Positions 10,616-19,501 of a stretch of 64,000 bases of DNA are shown one piece after another (position 1 is the first letter of the stretch; every line of letters begins with the position of its first letter). The notes under the pieces are model-generated. The model was given only the letters and a program-made list of their open reading frames with translations, was not told the DNA's origin and did not search any database. The position numbers and the translations under genes are program-made. This DNA is from Pseudomonas alcaliphila JAB1. GTDB lineage: Bacteria > Pseudomonadota > Gammaproteobacteria > Pseudomonadales > Pseudomonadaceae. Location: contig NZ_CP016162.1 in NCBI RefSeq assembly GCF_001941865.1, forward strand, positions 1,922,001-1,986,000, read 5' to 3'.

Positions 10616-10938
10616 TCGCCACCACTCCCGAGCCCCCTTACTACGTGGTGATCTTCACCTCGGTACGCACGGAGGTGGACGCCGGTTATGCCAAGGCGGC
10701 GCAGCGCATGCTTGAGCTGGCTGCGCAGCAGCCCGGCTTTCTCGGTGTGGAGTCGGCACGCAGTGATGGCCTGGGCATCACCCTGTCCTACTGGCAGAGC
10801 GAGGAGGCCATTCGCGCCTGGCGTGAGCATGCCGAGCACAGCGCCGTTCGCGAGCAGGGACGCGCCGATTGGTACGCCGCCTTCACCACTCGCGTGGCCA
10901 AGGTGGAGCGCGCCTACACATTCTCGCGCCCGAGCTGA
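10612..10938 (+). CDS. ABM-domain (antibiotic biosynthesis monooxygenase) protein
   Basis: This 108-residue ferredoxin-like protein fits the ABM family: YYVVIFTSVRTEVDAGYAKAAQRMLELAAQQPGFLG followed by a strand, then SYWQSEEAIRAWREHAEH. The start is GTG, overlapping the previous stop (GTGA), so it is translationally coupled to the amidotransferase-like gene. Members can be cofactor-free monooxygenases or haem-binding proteins; no activity is assigned. It is soluble and cytoplasmic. Confidence 0.8.
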   Translation: MIATTPEPPYYVVIFTSVRTEVDAGYAKAAQRMLELAAQQPGFLGVESARSDGLGITLSYWQSEEAIRAWREHAEHSAVREQGRADWYAAFTTRVAKVERAYTFSRPS

Positions 10939-10966
10939 GTGATAGCGGCAAGCCGGCTGACCGCTT

Positions 10967-10984
10967 TGTAAGGATTTTTTTACG
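10967..10984. promoter_or_regulatory. Candidate PhhR operator upstream of hpd
   Basis: TGTAAG-GATTTT-TTTACG matches the published Pseudomonas PhhR/TyrR-type site TGTAAA-N6-TTTACA with two mismatches (one per half-site). It lies about 180 bases upstream of hpd, which opens the tyrosine degradation genes that PhhR is known to activate. The assignment is by motif only. Confidence 0.45.
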
Positions 10985-11162
10985 GTTGTCAGGGCTTTGC
11001 GTGCCTTGCCTGGAAGGCGTAAGGAAAATTTGCCACTGCCGCACTCGGCCACCGCGTCGACGTGTCGCAAAGCATCTTGAGAGCGGCCCTGCGCTCGGTT
11101 GTCATGAGGTTGTCCGCAACGCATTCGTGCGGCTGCCATAACAATGACAATCAGGAGGCGAA

Positions 11163-12257
11163 ATGACCGCCGTGGCCAAGATCGAGCAGCACAACCCCAT
11201 CGGAACCGACGGTTTCGAGTTCGTCGAATTTACCGCACCGAATGCCGAAGGCATCGAGCAACTGCGCCAGTTGTTTACCGCCATGGGTTTCACCGAGACC
11301 GCCAAGCACCGCTCGAAAGAGGTCTGGCTGTTCCAGCAGAACGACATCAACATCGTGCTCAACGGCAGCCCCACCGGCCATGTGCGCGCCTTCGGTGAGA
11401 AGCATGGCCCCAGCGCCTGCGCCATGGCCTTCCGGGTCAAGAACGCCGCTCAGGCCGCTGCTTACGTCGAGCAGCAGGGCGCCAAGCTGGTGGGCAGCCA
11501 CGCCAACTTCGGCGAGCTGAACATTCCCTGCGTCGAGGGTATCGGCGGCTCGCTGCTGTATCTGGTTGACCGTTATTCCAACGAGAGCGGCGACAAGAGC
11601 ATCTACGACGTCGACTTCGAGTACATCGAAGGCCGCAGCCCGAATGACAACGCCGTCGGCCTGCAGTGCATCGACCACCTGACCCACAACGTGCGTCGCG
11701 GACAGATGGACGTCTGGTCCGGCTTCTACGAGCGTATCGCCAATTTTCGCGAGATCCGCTACTTCGATATCGAAGGCAAGCTCACCGGCCTGTTCTCCCG
11801 CGCCATGACCGCGCCGTGCGGCAAGATCCGCATCCCGATCAACGAGTCGGCCGATGACAAGTCGCAGATCGAGGAATTCATCCGCGAGTACCACGGCGAG
11901 GGCATCCAGCATATCGCCCTGAGCACCGACGATATCTACGCCACCGTGCGCCAGCTGCGCGCCAATGGCGTCGACTTCATGACCACCCCGGACACCTACT
12001 ACGAGAAGGTCGACAGCCGCGTCGCCGGCCATGGCGAGCCGCTTGATACGCTGCGTGAACTGAACATCCTGATCGATGGCGCGCCCGGCGATGACGGCAT
12101 CCTGCTGCAGATCTTCACCAACACCGTGATCGGTCCGATCTTCTTCGAGATCATCCAGCGCAAGGGTAACCAGGGTTTTGGCGAGGGCAACTTCAAGGCG
12201 CTGTTCGAATCCATCGAGGAAGACCAGCTGCGTCGCGGTGTGATCTCCGAGGAGTGA
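11163..12257 (+). CDS. hpd: 4-hydroxyphenylpyruvate dioxygenase
   Basis: This protein converts 4-hydroxyphenylpyruvate to homogentisate, the entry to the homogentisate pathway. Its 364 residues contain two vicinal-oxygen-chelate domains. The iron ligands are visible as His in IDHLTHNV (about 172), His in IQHIALSTDD (about 250) and Glu in FFEIIQRKG (about 330). AGGAGG sits 7 bases before the ATG. It heads a run with the short homogentisate dioxygenase (5-base gap), fumarylacetoacetase, maleylacetoacetate isomerase and a sodium-coupled transporter. Confidence 0.97.
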   Translation: MTAVAKIEQHNPIGTDGFEFVEFTAPNAEGIEQLRQLFTAMGFTETAKHRSKEVWLFQQNDINIVLNGSPTGHVRAFGEKHGPSACAMAFRVKNAAQAAAYVEQQGAKLVGSHANFGELNIPCVEGIGGSLLYLVDRYSNESGDKSIYDVDFEYIEGRSPNDNAVGLQCIDHLTHNVRRGQMDVWSGFYERIANFREIRYFDIEGKLTGLFSRAMTAPCGKIRIPINESADDKSQIEEFIREYHGEGIQHIALSTDDIYATVRQLRANGVDFMTTPDTYYEKVDSRVAGHGEPLDTLRELNILIDGAPGDDGILLQIFTNTVIGPIFFEIIQRKGNQGFGEGNFKALFESIEEDQLRRGVISEE

Positions 12258-12261
12258 TGCC

Positions 12262-13401
12262 ATGAGCCGTCAATGGATCCGCTTCCCCCTGCGTGAAGGC
12301 GAGTGCTCGCGCCAGGCGCATTGCGACCTGCCGCAGGGCACCTACGAGCGCGAGATGGGCCGTGAGGGCTTCTTCGGCCCCACCGCGCACCTGCACCACA
12401 AGCATCCGCCGACCGGCTGGATCGACTGGGAAGGCCCGCTGCGCCCGCACGCGTTCAACTTCAACGACATTCCCAGCGAGCGCGACTGTCCGCTGGCGGC
12501 GCCGCTGACCCTGCACAACGCCGATGTGAAGCTGCGCGTCTGGCGCACCCACGGCGCCATGCGCCACCTGGTGCGCAACGCCGATGGTGACGAGTTGCTG
12601 TTCGTGCATGAAGGCAGTGGGCATTTCTACTGCGACTTCGGCCACCTGGAATATCGCGACGGCGACTACCTGCTGATTCCGCGCGGCACCGCCTGGCGCA
12701 TCAAGGCCAGCACGCCGAGTTACTTCCTGCTGATCGAGAACACCGACGGCGCGTATCAGTTGCCGGACAAGGGCCTGCTCGGTCCTCAGGCGATCTTCGA
12801 TGCGGCGGTGCTGGAGCACCCGCATATCGACGACGCCTTCAAGGCGCAGCAGGACGAGAACACCTGGCAGATCCGCATCAAGCGACGCGGCCAGATCAGC
12901 ACCGTGACCTACCCCTACAACCCGCTGGATGTGGTCGGCTGGCATGGCGACAACACCGTGGTGCGCCTGAACTGGCGCGACATTCGCCCGCTGGTCAGCC
13001 ACCGCTACCACCTGCCGCCGTCGGTGCACACCACCTTCGTCGCCAGTGGTTTCGTGATCTGCACCTTCACCCCACGGCCGGTGGAATCCGATCCCGGCGC
13101 GCTCAAGGTGCCGTTCTTCCACAACAACGACGACTACGACGAAGTGCTGTTCTACCACCGTGGCAACTTCTTCAGCCGCGACAACATCGAGCAGGGCATG
13201 GTCACCCTGCACCCGTGCGGCTTCCCCCATGGGCCACACCCCAAGGCGCTGAAGAAGAGCCAGGAGGATCCGGCCACCTTCATCGACGAGGTGGCAGTGA
13301 TGATCGACACCCGTCGTGCCCTGGAAGTGGCCGATGCCACCGGCGCGGTGGACGTGGCCGAGTACGTCAACTCCTGGCGCGCGCCGGGTACCCAAGGTTG
13401 A
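12262..13401 (+). CDS. hmgA: Homogentisate 1,2-dioxygenase, short form
   Basis: This protein is expected to open the ring of homogentisate to maleylacetoacetate. It is 379 residues, shorter than the usual form of about 430. The C-terminal cupin has the iron-ligand pattern (HNNDDYDEVLFYHRGNF and HPCGFPHGPHP, residues about 280-325) that parallels the H...E...H of the classical enzyme. It starts 5 bases after hpd and precedes fumarylacetoacetase, which supports the assignment. It is the divergent branch seen in some Pseudomonas and Shewanella rather than the hmgA of P. putida; the activity is inferred. Confidence 0.82.
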   Translation: MSRQWIRFPLREGECSRQAHCDLPQGTYEREMGREGFFGPTAHLHHKHPPTGWIDWEGPLRPHAFNFNDIPSERDCPLAAPLTLHNADVKLRVWRTHGAMRHLVRNADGDELLFVHEGSGHFYCDFGHLEYRDGDYLLIPRGTAWRIKASTPSYFLLIENTDGAYQLPDKGLLGPQAIFDAAVLEHPHIDDAFKAQQDENTWQIRIKRRGQISTVTYPYNPLDVVGWHGDNTVVRLNWRDIRPLVSHRYHLPPSVHTTFVASGFVICTFTPRPVESDPGALKVPFFHNNDDYDEVLFYHRGNFFSRDNIEQGMVTLHPCGFPHGPHPKALKKSQEDPATFIDEVAVMIDTRRALEVADATGAVDVAEYVNSWRAPGTQG

Positions 13402-13405
13402 ACCT

Positions 13406-13464
13406 GTAGGAGCCGGCTTGCCGGCGATCAGCGATCCCCGGATCGCCGGCAAGCCGGCTCCTAC
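13406..13464. repeat. REP hairpin between hmgA and fahA
   Basis: The arms GTAGGAGCCGGCTTGCCGGC and its complement at 13445-13464 form a nearly perfect long hairpin around a short centre (AGCGATCCCCG). It occupies almost the whole gap within an otherwise compact operon, so it may set transcript stability or partial termination between the genes. Confidence 0.85.
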
Positions 13465-13484
13465 GCCAAGAACGGAAATCGCAT

Positions 13485-14471
13485 ATGAAACTCGCATCAC
13501 TGAACCAAGGCCGCGATGGCGTGCTGATCGTCGTTTCCCGCGATCTCACCCGCGCCGTGCTCGCGCCGCAGATCGCTTTCACCCTGCAGGCTGCGCTGGA
13601 CGACTGGGCCGTGGCCCGGCCCAAGCTCGAAGCGGTCTATCAGCGTCTCAACGACGGCTTGGAAGAGGGCGCCTTCGCCTTCGATCAGGCCGCCTGCCAC
13701 AGCCCGCTGCCGCGCGCCTACCACTGGGCCGACGGCAGCGCCTACGTCAATCACGTCGAGCTGGTGCGCAAGGCCCGTGGCGCCGAGATGCCGGAGTCGT
13801 TCTGGCACGACCCGCTGATGTACCAGGGCGGCGCAGATGCCTTTATCCCGCCGCACAGCCCGATCCGCCTGGCCGACGAAGCCTGGGGCATCGACCTGGA
13901 GGCCGAGCTGGCAGTGATCACCGACGACGTGCCGATGGGCGCCACGCCGGCCGAAGCGGCAGGCCATATCCGCCTGCTGATGCTGGTCAACGACGTCTCC
14001 CTGCGCAATCTGATCCCCGGCGAACTAGCCAAGGGCTTTGGCTTCTACCAGAGCAAGCCGTCATCGAGCTTCTCGCCGGTGGCCATCACCCCGGACGAGC
14101 TGGGCGAGAGCTGGAAGGACGGCAAGGTACATCGGCCGCTGGTGTCGCATATCAACGGCGCGCTGTTCGGCCAGCCGAACGCCGGCGTCGACATGACCTT
14201 CAACTTCCCAACCCTGGTAGCGCATGCCGCCAAGACCCGGCCGCTGGGCGCGGGCACCATCATCGGCTCGGGCACGGTGTCGAATTACGACCGCAGCGCC
14301 GGCTCGAGCTGCCTGGCGGAAAAGCGCATGCTGGAGATCGTCGAGCAGGGCGAGGCGAAGACGCCGTTCCTCAAGTTCGGCGACCGGGTACGTATCGAGA
14401 TGTTCGACGTTGCCGGGCAGAGCATCTTCGGCGCCATCGATCAGGTGGTGGAAAAGTACGACGCCCGCTGA
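13485..14471 (+). CDS. fahA: Fumarylacetoacetate hydrolase
   Basis: This 328-residue FAH-family hydrolase should split fumarylacetoacetate to fumarate and acetoacetate. The metal-site segment WGIDLEAELAVITDDV (about 132-148), the downstream NDVSLRNLIP, and the glycine-rich GAGTIIGSGTVSN near residue 260 are typical. The N-terminus MKLASLNQGRDGVLIVVSRD is that of the bacterial FahA-like branch, not the longer eukaryotic type. It sits between two REP hairpins, after hmgA and before maiA. Confidence 0.92.
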   Translation: MKLASLNQGRDGVLIVVSRDLTRAVLAPQIAFTLQAALDDWAVARPKLEAVYQRLNDGLEEGAFAFDQAACHSPLPRAYHWADGSAYVNHVELVRKARGAEMPESFWHDPLMYQGGADAFIPPHSPIRLADEAWGIDLEAELAVITDDVPMGATPAEAAGHIRLLMLVNDVSLRNLIPGELAKGFGFYQSKPSSSFSPVAITPDELGESWKDGKVHRPLVSHINGALFGQPNAGVDMTFNFPTLVAHAAKTRPLGAGTIIGSGTVSNYDRSAGSSCLAEKRMLEIVEQGEAKTPFLKFGDRVRIEMFDVAGQSIFGAIDQVVEKYDAR

Positions 14472-14474
14472 TCT

Positions 14475-14541
14475 GTAGGAGCGGCTTCAGTCGCGATTTG
14501 TCTGAAGTCGCTAAAAGCATCGCGGCTGAAGCCGCTCCTAC
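14475..14541. repeat. REP hairpin between fahA and maiA
   Basis: GTAGGAGCGGCTTCAGTCGC pairs with GCGGCTGAAGCCGCTCCTAC with a loop of about 27 bases. It belongs to the GTAGGAGCGGCTTCAG family, distinct in sequence from the palindrome at 13406. A degenerate relative lies at 42050-42075 after mazG. Confidence 0.85.
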
Positions 14542-14569
14542 GCAGGTCGCGTTTCGAAAGGAATCTGCA

Positions 14570-15220
14570 ATGCTGAAACTCTACGGCTACTGGCGCTCCA
14601 GCGCCGCCTACCGCGTGCGTATCGCCCTGAACCTCAAGGGCCTGGCTTACCAGCAGGTGCCAGTGCACCTGGTCAAGGACGGCGGCCAGCAGCACGGCGC
14701 CGACTACCGCGCGCTGAACCCGCAGCAGTTGCTGCCGCTGCTGGTGGACGAGGAGAACGGCGGCGTGCGCATCGCCCAGTCGCTGGCGATCATCGAATAC
14801 CTCGAAGAAATCTTCCCGGTGCCGGCGCTGTTACCGGCCGATCCGGCCGAGCGTGCCCAGGTGCGGGCGCTGGCGCTGCATATCGCCTGCGACGTGCATC
14901 CGCTGAACAACCTGCGCGTGCTGCAGTACCTGTCCAGCGAACTGGGCGTCGCCGATGAGGCGAAAAACGCCTGGTACCGGCACTGGGTCGCGCTCGGTCT
15001 GGCCGCCGTGGAGGAGGGCCTGGCCGCGTTCGACGGGCGCCTGTCGCTCGGCGAGCGGCCTGGATATCTGGAAGCCTGCCTGATTCCGCAGCTGTATAAT
15101 GCGCGGCGTTTTAACTGTGACCTTGCCGCGTACCCACGCATTGTCGCCATGGCGGCGCGCTGTGAACCCCTGGAGGCCTTCCAACTGGCCGCACCGGAGG
15201 TACAAGCCGACGCCCAGTGA
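14570..15220 (+). CDS. maiA: Maleylacetoacetate isomerase (zeta-class glutathione transferase)
   Basis: This protein isomerises maleylacetoacetate to fumarylacetoacetate using glutathione. Its 216 residues show the zeta GST signature SSAAYRVRIALNLKG (residues 9-23), in which the Ser supports the glutathione thiolate, and the glutathione-binding QSLAIIEYLEE near residue 70. The ATG at 14570 is preceded by AAAGGAA and follows the REP hairpin; longer upstream frames are fahA shadows. It completes the homogentisate pathway genes. Confidence 0.95.
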   Translation: MLKLYGYWRSSAAYRVRIALNLKGLAYQQVPVHLVKDGGQQHGADYRALNPQQLLPLLVDEENGGVRIAQSLAIIEYLEEIFPVPALLPADPAERAQVRALALHIACDVHPLNNLRVLQYLSSELGVADEAKNAWYRHWVALGLAAVEEGLAAFDGRLSLGERPGYLEACLIPQLYNARRFNCDLAAYPRIVAMAARCEPLEAFQLAAPEVQADAQ

Positions 15221-15309
15221 CATCCCCGGCTTCACCAAGCCTTGCATTCCGCTGCGCCACAAGCGTGGCGGGTCCGATTCCGTCACAGATAAAAACAAAC
15301 AGGTGACGC

Positions 15310-16770
15310 ATGACCCGTGAAAAACCGAAGAACCTCTGGCTCTCGCGCTGGGGCTTCATCCTCGCAGCAACCGGCTCGGCCGTCGGCCTGGGCAATATCT
15401 GGAAATTCCCCTACATCACCGGCGAATATGGCGGCGGCGCCTTCGTGCTGATGTACCTGGCGTGCATCCTGGCCATCGGCATTCCGGTGATGATGACCGA
15501 GATCGCCATCGGTCGCCGTGGCCGCGGCAGCCCCATCGACGCCATCGGCCGCGTGGTACGCGAGAACGGCGGCAACCCGCTGTGGAAGGCGGTTGGCGGC
15601 ATGGCCATGCTCGCCGGTTTCATGATCCTGTGCTTCTACGTGGTCGTCGCCGGCTGGGCCTTCGCCTATACGTGGAAGATGCTCGACGGCTCCCTGGCCG
15701 CCACTAGCGTCGAGGCGCTGGGTGGGGTGTTCGAAGCGCACAACGCCAACCCCTGGCAGCTTGGCGGCTGGAGCGTGCTGGTGGCGCTGCTGACCCTGTG
15801 GATCGTCGCCAGGGGCGTGCAGAAAGGCATCGAAAACGCGGTGCGCTGGATGATGCCGGGCCTGGCCCTGATGTTGATCGTACTGGTCGGCTACGCCTTC
15901 ACCAGTGGCAGTTTCAGCGCAGGCTTCGGCTTCCTGTTCCATTTCGATGCCTCGAAAATCACCGGCGAGGCGCTGCTGGCCGCATTGGGCCATGCCTTCT
16001 TCACCCTCAGCCTGGCCTCGGGCGCCATTCTCACCTACGGCTCCTACATTCCGGACGGTCAATCCATCGCGCGGACCACCTTCATCGTCGCACTCTGCGA
16101 TACCTGCGTGGCGCTGCTGGCCGGTCTGGCGATCTTTCCGATTATCTTCGCCAACGGCATGAGCCCCAGCGCCGGGCCGGGGCTGATCTTCATGAGCCTG
16201 CCGCTGGCCTTCCAGCAGATGCCATTCGGCACCGCGTTCGGCGTCTTGTTCTTTGCCATGGTATCGATCGCCGCGCTGACCTCGGCGATCTCGATGATCG
16301 AGGCCAGCGTGGCCTACCTGAACGAAAAGCGCGGTATCAGCCGCCTGCGCGCTGCCATCGGGGCCGGCGCGGTACTGCTGGTGATCAGCCTGCTGGCCAT
16401 GCTGTCGTTCAACCTGCTGGCGGGCTGGACGCCGCTGGGCAAGAACTTCTTCGACTGGCTGGACTACCTCACTTCGCGCTGGATGATGCCGCTGGGCGGT
16501 ATTTTCATGGTAGTGCTCGCAGGCTACGCGCTGCGCGGCGAAATCATGCGTGACGAGCTGGGCCTGCCTCCTGCGGGCTACGCGCTCTGGTTGTTCATGG
16601 TGCGCTACGTCAGCCCGGTGCTGATCATGGTGGTGTTCCTGCATGCACTGGGCTGGCTGATGTTCGACCCGGTGCAGCAGTGGTACTGGATTGCCGGAGC
16701 CATCGGTCTGCTGGCTGTGGCCGGCGAATTGCTGCGGCCACGAGTGATGCCGGTACTGACTGGCCGCTGA
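15310..16770 (+). CDS. Sodium-dependent transporter, SNF/NSS family
   Basis: This 486-residue inner-membrane symporter has the neurotransmitter:sodium symporter hallmark GFILAATGSAVGLGNIWKFP in TM1 and about 11-12 hydrophobic segments. Bacterial homologues (TnaT, Tyt1, LeuT) carry amino acids with Na+. Its place directly after the tyrosine degradation genes, 90 bases after maiA, suggests an aromatic amino acid, probably tyrosine; that is inference from context. A strong terminator follows. Confidence 0.92.
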   Translation: MTREKPKNLWLSRWGFILAATGSAVGLGNIWKFPYITGEYGGGAFVLMYLACILAIGIPVMMTEIAIGRRGRGSPIDAIGRVVRENGGNPLWKAVGGMAMLAGFMILCFYVVVAGWAFAYTWKMLDGSLAATSVEALGGVFEAHNANPWQLGGWSVLVALLTLWIVARGVQKGIENAVRWMMPGLALMLIVLVGYAFTSGSFSAGFGFLFHFDASKITGEALLAALGHAFFTLSLASGAILTYGSYIPDGQSIARTTFIVALCDTCVALLAGLAIFPIIFANGMSPSAGPGLIFMSLPLAFQQMPFGTAFGVLFFAMVSIAALTSAISMIEASVAYLNEKRGISRLRAAIGAGAVLLVISLLAMLSFNLLAGWTPLGKNFFDWLDYLTSRWMMPLGGIFMVVLAGYALRGEIMRDELGLPPAGYALWLFMVRYVSPVLIMVVFLHALGWLMFDPVQQWYWIAGAIGLLAVAGELLRPRVMPVLTGR

Positions 16771-16789
16771 GTCGTTGATCACAGGTCGA

Positions 16790-16821
16790 GGCGCAGCTCT
16801 GTGAGGGGCTGCGCCTTTTTT
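16790..16821 (+). terminator. Intrinsic terminator of the hpd-transporter operon
   Basis: The 8-bp perfect stem GGCGCAGC/GCTGCGCC with a 10-base loop is followed by six T, 20 bases after the transporter stop. Confidence 0.9.
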
Positions 16822-16977
16822 GTCGGCGAAAAATCGCCAGTAAATCGGCGCCAATAAGCGGATAGTTGCCGATCATGGCCAGATGCCTGCTTTTCAGGGG
16901 CTATGCTTAACAAAACCACTTGGCGAATTGCCAGTACTCAAGCTGGGCGCCTTTGCTGCCGATATATGGGGTTCGAT

Positions 16978-16995
16978 TTGGCACAGCAGTTGCGT
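16978..16995 (+). promoter_or_regulatory. Sigma-54 promoter match for the chemoreceptor gene
   Basis: TTGGCACAGCAGTTGCGT has GG and GC separated by exactly ten bases, and TGGCAC...TTGC fits the -24/-12 consensus TGGCACN5TTGC closely. The predicted start is near 17005, leaving a leader of about 55 bases before the ATG at 17060. It is the only promoter-like signal I find in the 240-base gap. Confidence 0.65.
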
Positions 16996-17059
16996 TGCCT
17001 TCCGACCAGGCTGCGTTCATGAGACGTGGCTTTATAAGAAGAACCTGGAGTTGTCCCCT

Positions 17060-19012
17060 ATGTTTGAACCTGCCGCACGCCTATTCGCCAACCTTGCCGT
17101 CGGCAAGAAGTTATTCATCGGCTTCGGTCTGGTATTGCTGCTCACTGCAGCCATGACCGGCAGCGGCTTTCTCGCTGTACAGGCGGTGCTGCAAGGACAT
17201 GCCCAGGTCGGCCAGTTGGCACAGGTCAACCAGGAGATTCTTCAGGCGCGTAGCCTGGAGCGCAGCTTCGCCATCGAGCAGACCCCGCAGAGTGCCGAGC
17301 TCGTGCGGGCCAGTTTGCTCAAGGTGCAGACACTGCTGGAAAAGCTCGCCCAAAACAGTTCTGGCGCCAGCTCGCGCAATCAGACCATGCAGCAGGCCGT
17401 GGCCGAGTACCTCAAGCAGTTCGACAACTATGTCGAGCAGCAGAACAAGGCGCGCGAAGCACGGCAGGACATGCGCAGGGCCGCTGACGAGGCGCGCGAC
17501 CAGTTCGAGGTGATCGAGCTGGACATGTACGACGCGGTACGTGAACTGCGTCTGCAGGGCGACCTCCTGCGCGGCAGTGATCCGCTGACCCTGGCGGAGG
17601 CCGCATCCGGTCTGAGCAAACGCATGCTCGATCTGCGTGACCATGAAAGCCTGTACATCATCGACGGTTCGGCTGAGGCGCTGGAGGAATGGGAATACGT
17701 CAGCGAAGACCTGCAAACCGTGGCTCGCAGCCTGATGGTATGGCTCAACGACGACCAGAAAGGCGCCATTGACACCGCGCTGCAGGCGCTGACCTTCTAC
17801 CAGCGTTCCTTCCACTATTACCAGCAACTGCGCGAGCAGAATCTGGCCACTGAGAAGGCCATGATCGAACGTGCGCGCTCGGTGGTGAACCTGGCCGAAG
17901 CGGCCCAGGCGGCGGCCGAGCAGAGCATGCTCGACGACAGCCAGCGCTCGCTGGTGATGCTCGGCATCATGGGTGCGGCCGCAGTGGTGCTGGGCCTGTG
18001 CGCGGCGTTGCTGATCACCCGCTTGATCGTCGTACCGCTGCGCCAGACCGTGACATTCGCCCAACGCATCGCCGCAGGCGATCTCAGCCAGAACATCCCG
18101 CAGGATCGCCGCGACGAAGTGGGCCAGTTGCTGGCCGCCATGCAGGACATGACCCTCAGCCTGCGCACCCTGGTCGGACGCATTGGTGGGGGTGTCGGGC
18201 AGATCGCGGCGGCTGCCGAGCAATTGTCGGCGGTCACCGCGCAGACCAGCGCCGGGGTGCAGGCGCAGAAACTGGAAACCGAGCAGACCGCCACCGCCAT
18301 GCACCAGATGGCTGCGACCGTGCAGGAAGTGGCACAGAACGCCGAGCAGGCCTCGCTGGCGGCGCGTGATGCGGATCTGGAAGCGCAGCAGGGTAATCGC
18401 GTGGTGCAGCAGGCGGTGGATCAGATCGACAGTCTGGCCAGCGAAGTGGAGCAGTCCGCCAAGGCCATCGCCGACCTGAATCAGGAAAGCGCGCGTATCG
18501 GCAGTGTGCTGGAAGTGATTCGCAACGTCGCCGAGCAGACCAACCTGCTGGCGCTCAACGCCGCCATCGAGGCGGCGCGTGCAGGTGAGCAGGGCCGTGG
18601 TTTTGCCGTGGTCGCCGATGAAGTACGCGCGCTGGCCAAGCGTGCCCAGGACAGCACCGAAGAGATCGAGAGCCTGATCGCCGGCCTGCAGCGCATGGCC
18701 AAGGGCGCCGTGCAGCAGATGGACAGCAGCCGCGACCTGACCCGGCGCACCGTCGAACTGGCGGGCGAGGCTGGTGACGCGCTGGGGCGCATCACCCAGG
18801 CGGTGAGTACCATCGAGCAGATGAACCAGCAGATCGCCGCCGCTGCCGAGGAGCAGAGCGCCGTGGCCGAGGCGATCAACGAGAGCGTCACTCGCGTGCG
18901 CGATATCGGTGAGCAGAGCGCTACCGCCACGGAACAGACTGCGGCCTCCAGCGCCGAGCTGGCGCGTTTGGGCGTCGAGCTGCAGGAGTTGGTGCGCCAG
19001 TTCCGCACCTGA
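17060..19012 (+). CDS. Methyl-accepting chemotaxis protein, probable HBM sensor domain
   Basis: This 650-residue chemoreceptor has TM1 at about residues 18-42, a long all-helical periplasmic domain (about 43-295), TM2 at about 297-322, a HAMP domain ([23 protein letters not shown]) and a signalling domain with the conserved tip [20 protein letters not shown]. The size and helicity of the sensor suit a helical bimodular (HBM) domain as in McpS, which binds organic acids; the ligand is unknown. The ATG at 17060 with GGAG upstream was preferred to an extended frame from 16883. The last 18 codons are duplicated downstream. Confidence 0.93.
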   Translation: MFEPAARLFANLAVGKKLFIGFGLVLLLTAAMTGSGFLAVQAVLQGHAQVGQLAQVNQEILQARSLERSFAIEQTPQSAELVRASLLKVQTLLEKLAQNSSGASSRNQTMQQAVAEYLKQFDNYVEQQNKAREARQDMRRAADEARDQFEVIELDMYDAVRELRLQGDLLRGSDPLTLAEAASGLSKRMLDLRDHESLYIIDGSAEALEEWEYVSEDLQTVARSLMVWLNDDQKGAIDTALQALTFYQRSFHYYQQLREQNLATEKAMIERARSVVNLAEAAQAAAEQSMLDDSQRSLVMLGIMGAAAVVLGLCAALLITRLIVVPLRQTVTFAQRIAAGDLSQNIPQDRRDEVGQLLAAMQDMTLSLRTLVGRIGGGVGQIAAAAEQLSAVTAQTSAGVQAQKLETEQTATAMHQMAATVQEVAQNAEQASLAARDADLEAQQGNRVVQQAVDQIDSLASEVEQSAKAIADLNQESARIGSVLEVIRNVAEQTNLLALNAAIEAARAGEQGRGFAVVADEVRALAKRAQDSTEEIESLIAGLQRMAKGAVQQMDSSRDLTRRTVELAGEAGDALGRITQAVSTIEQMNQQIAAAAEEQSAVAEAINESVTRVRDIGEQSATATEQTAASSAELARLGVELQELVRQFRT

Positions 19013-19485
19013 CTCGGGCGAGCCGGGACGCCGGCCGCGGGCGGGCGTAGGGCGGACTCAGGAGCGTCAGCGAACAGTCCGCTGTCTTCGGTGCGGCAAA
19101 AGTCCTAACGGCGTACTGCTTCGCGAGTACGCCCTACAGCGCTGGCGCGTTTGGGTGTCGAGCTGCAGGAGTTGGTGCGCCAGTTCCGCACCTGATTCGG
19201 GCGAGCCGGGACGCCGGCCGCAGGCGGGCGTAGGGCGGACTCAGGAGCGTCAGCGAACAGTCCGCCGTCTTCGGTGCGGCAAAAGTCCTAACGGCGTACT
19301 GCTTCGCGAGTACGCCCTACAGCGCTGCAGGGGATGGTGCGCCAGTTCCGCACCTGACTCGGGCGAACCGGGACGCCGGCCGCGGGCGGGCGTAGGGCGG
19401 ACTCAGGAGCGTCAGCGAACAGTCCGCCGTCTTCGGTGCGGCAAAAGTCCTAACGGCGTACTGCTTCGCGAGTACGCCCTACAGC
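18958..19485 (+). repeat. Tandem repeat copying the chemoreceptor 3' end and downstream palindrome
   Basis: Unit A (18958-19140, 183 bp) holds the last 55 bases of the chemoreceptor gene, its stop, and an element bounded by GTAGGGCG and CGCCCTAC. Unit B (19141-19323, 183 bp) repeats it with only a few differences. Unit C (19324-19485, 162 bp) repeats it but lacks exactly 21 bases of the gene-derived part. The period is a multiple of three, yet the extra copies lie after the stop codon and are not translated with the gene. Confidence 0.92.
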
Positions 19486-19501
19486 GCTCGCTCCCACATG
19501 T

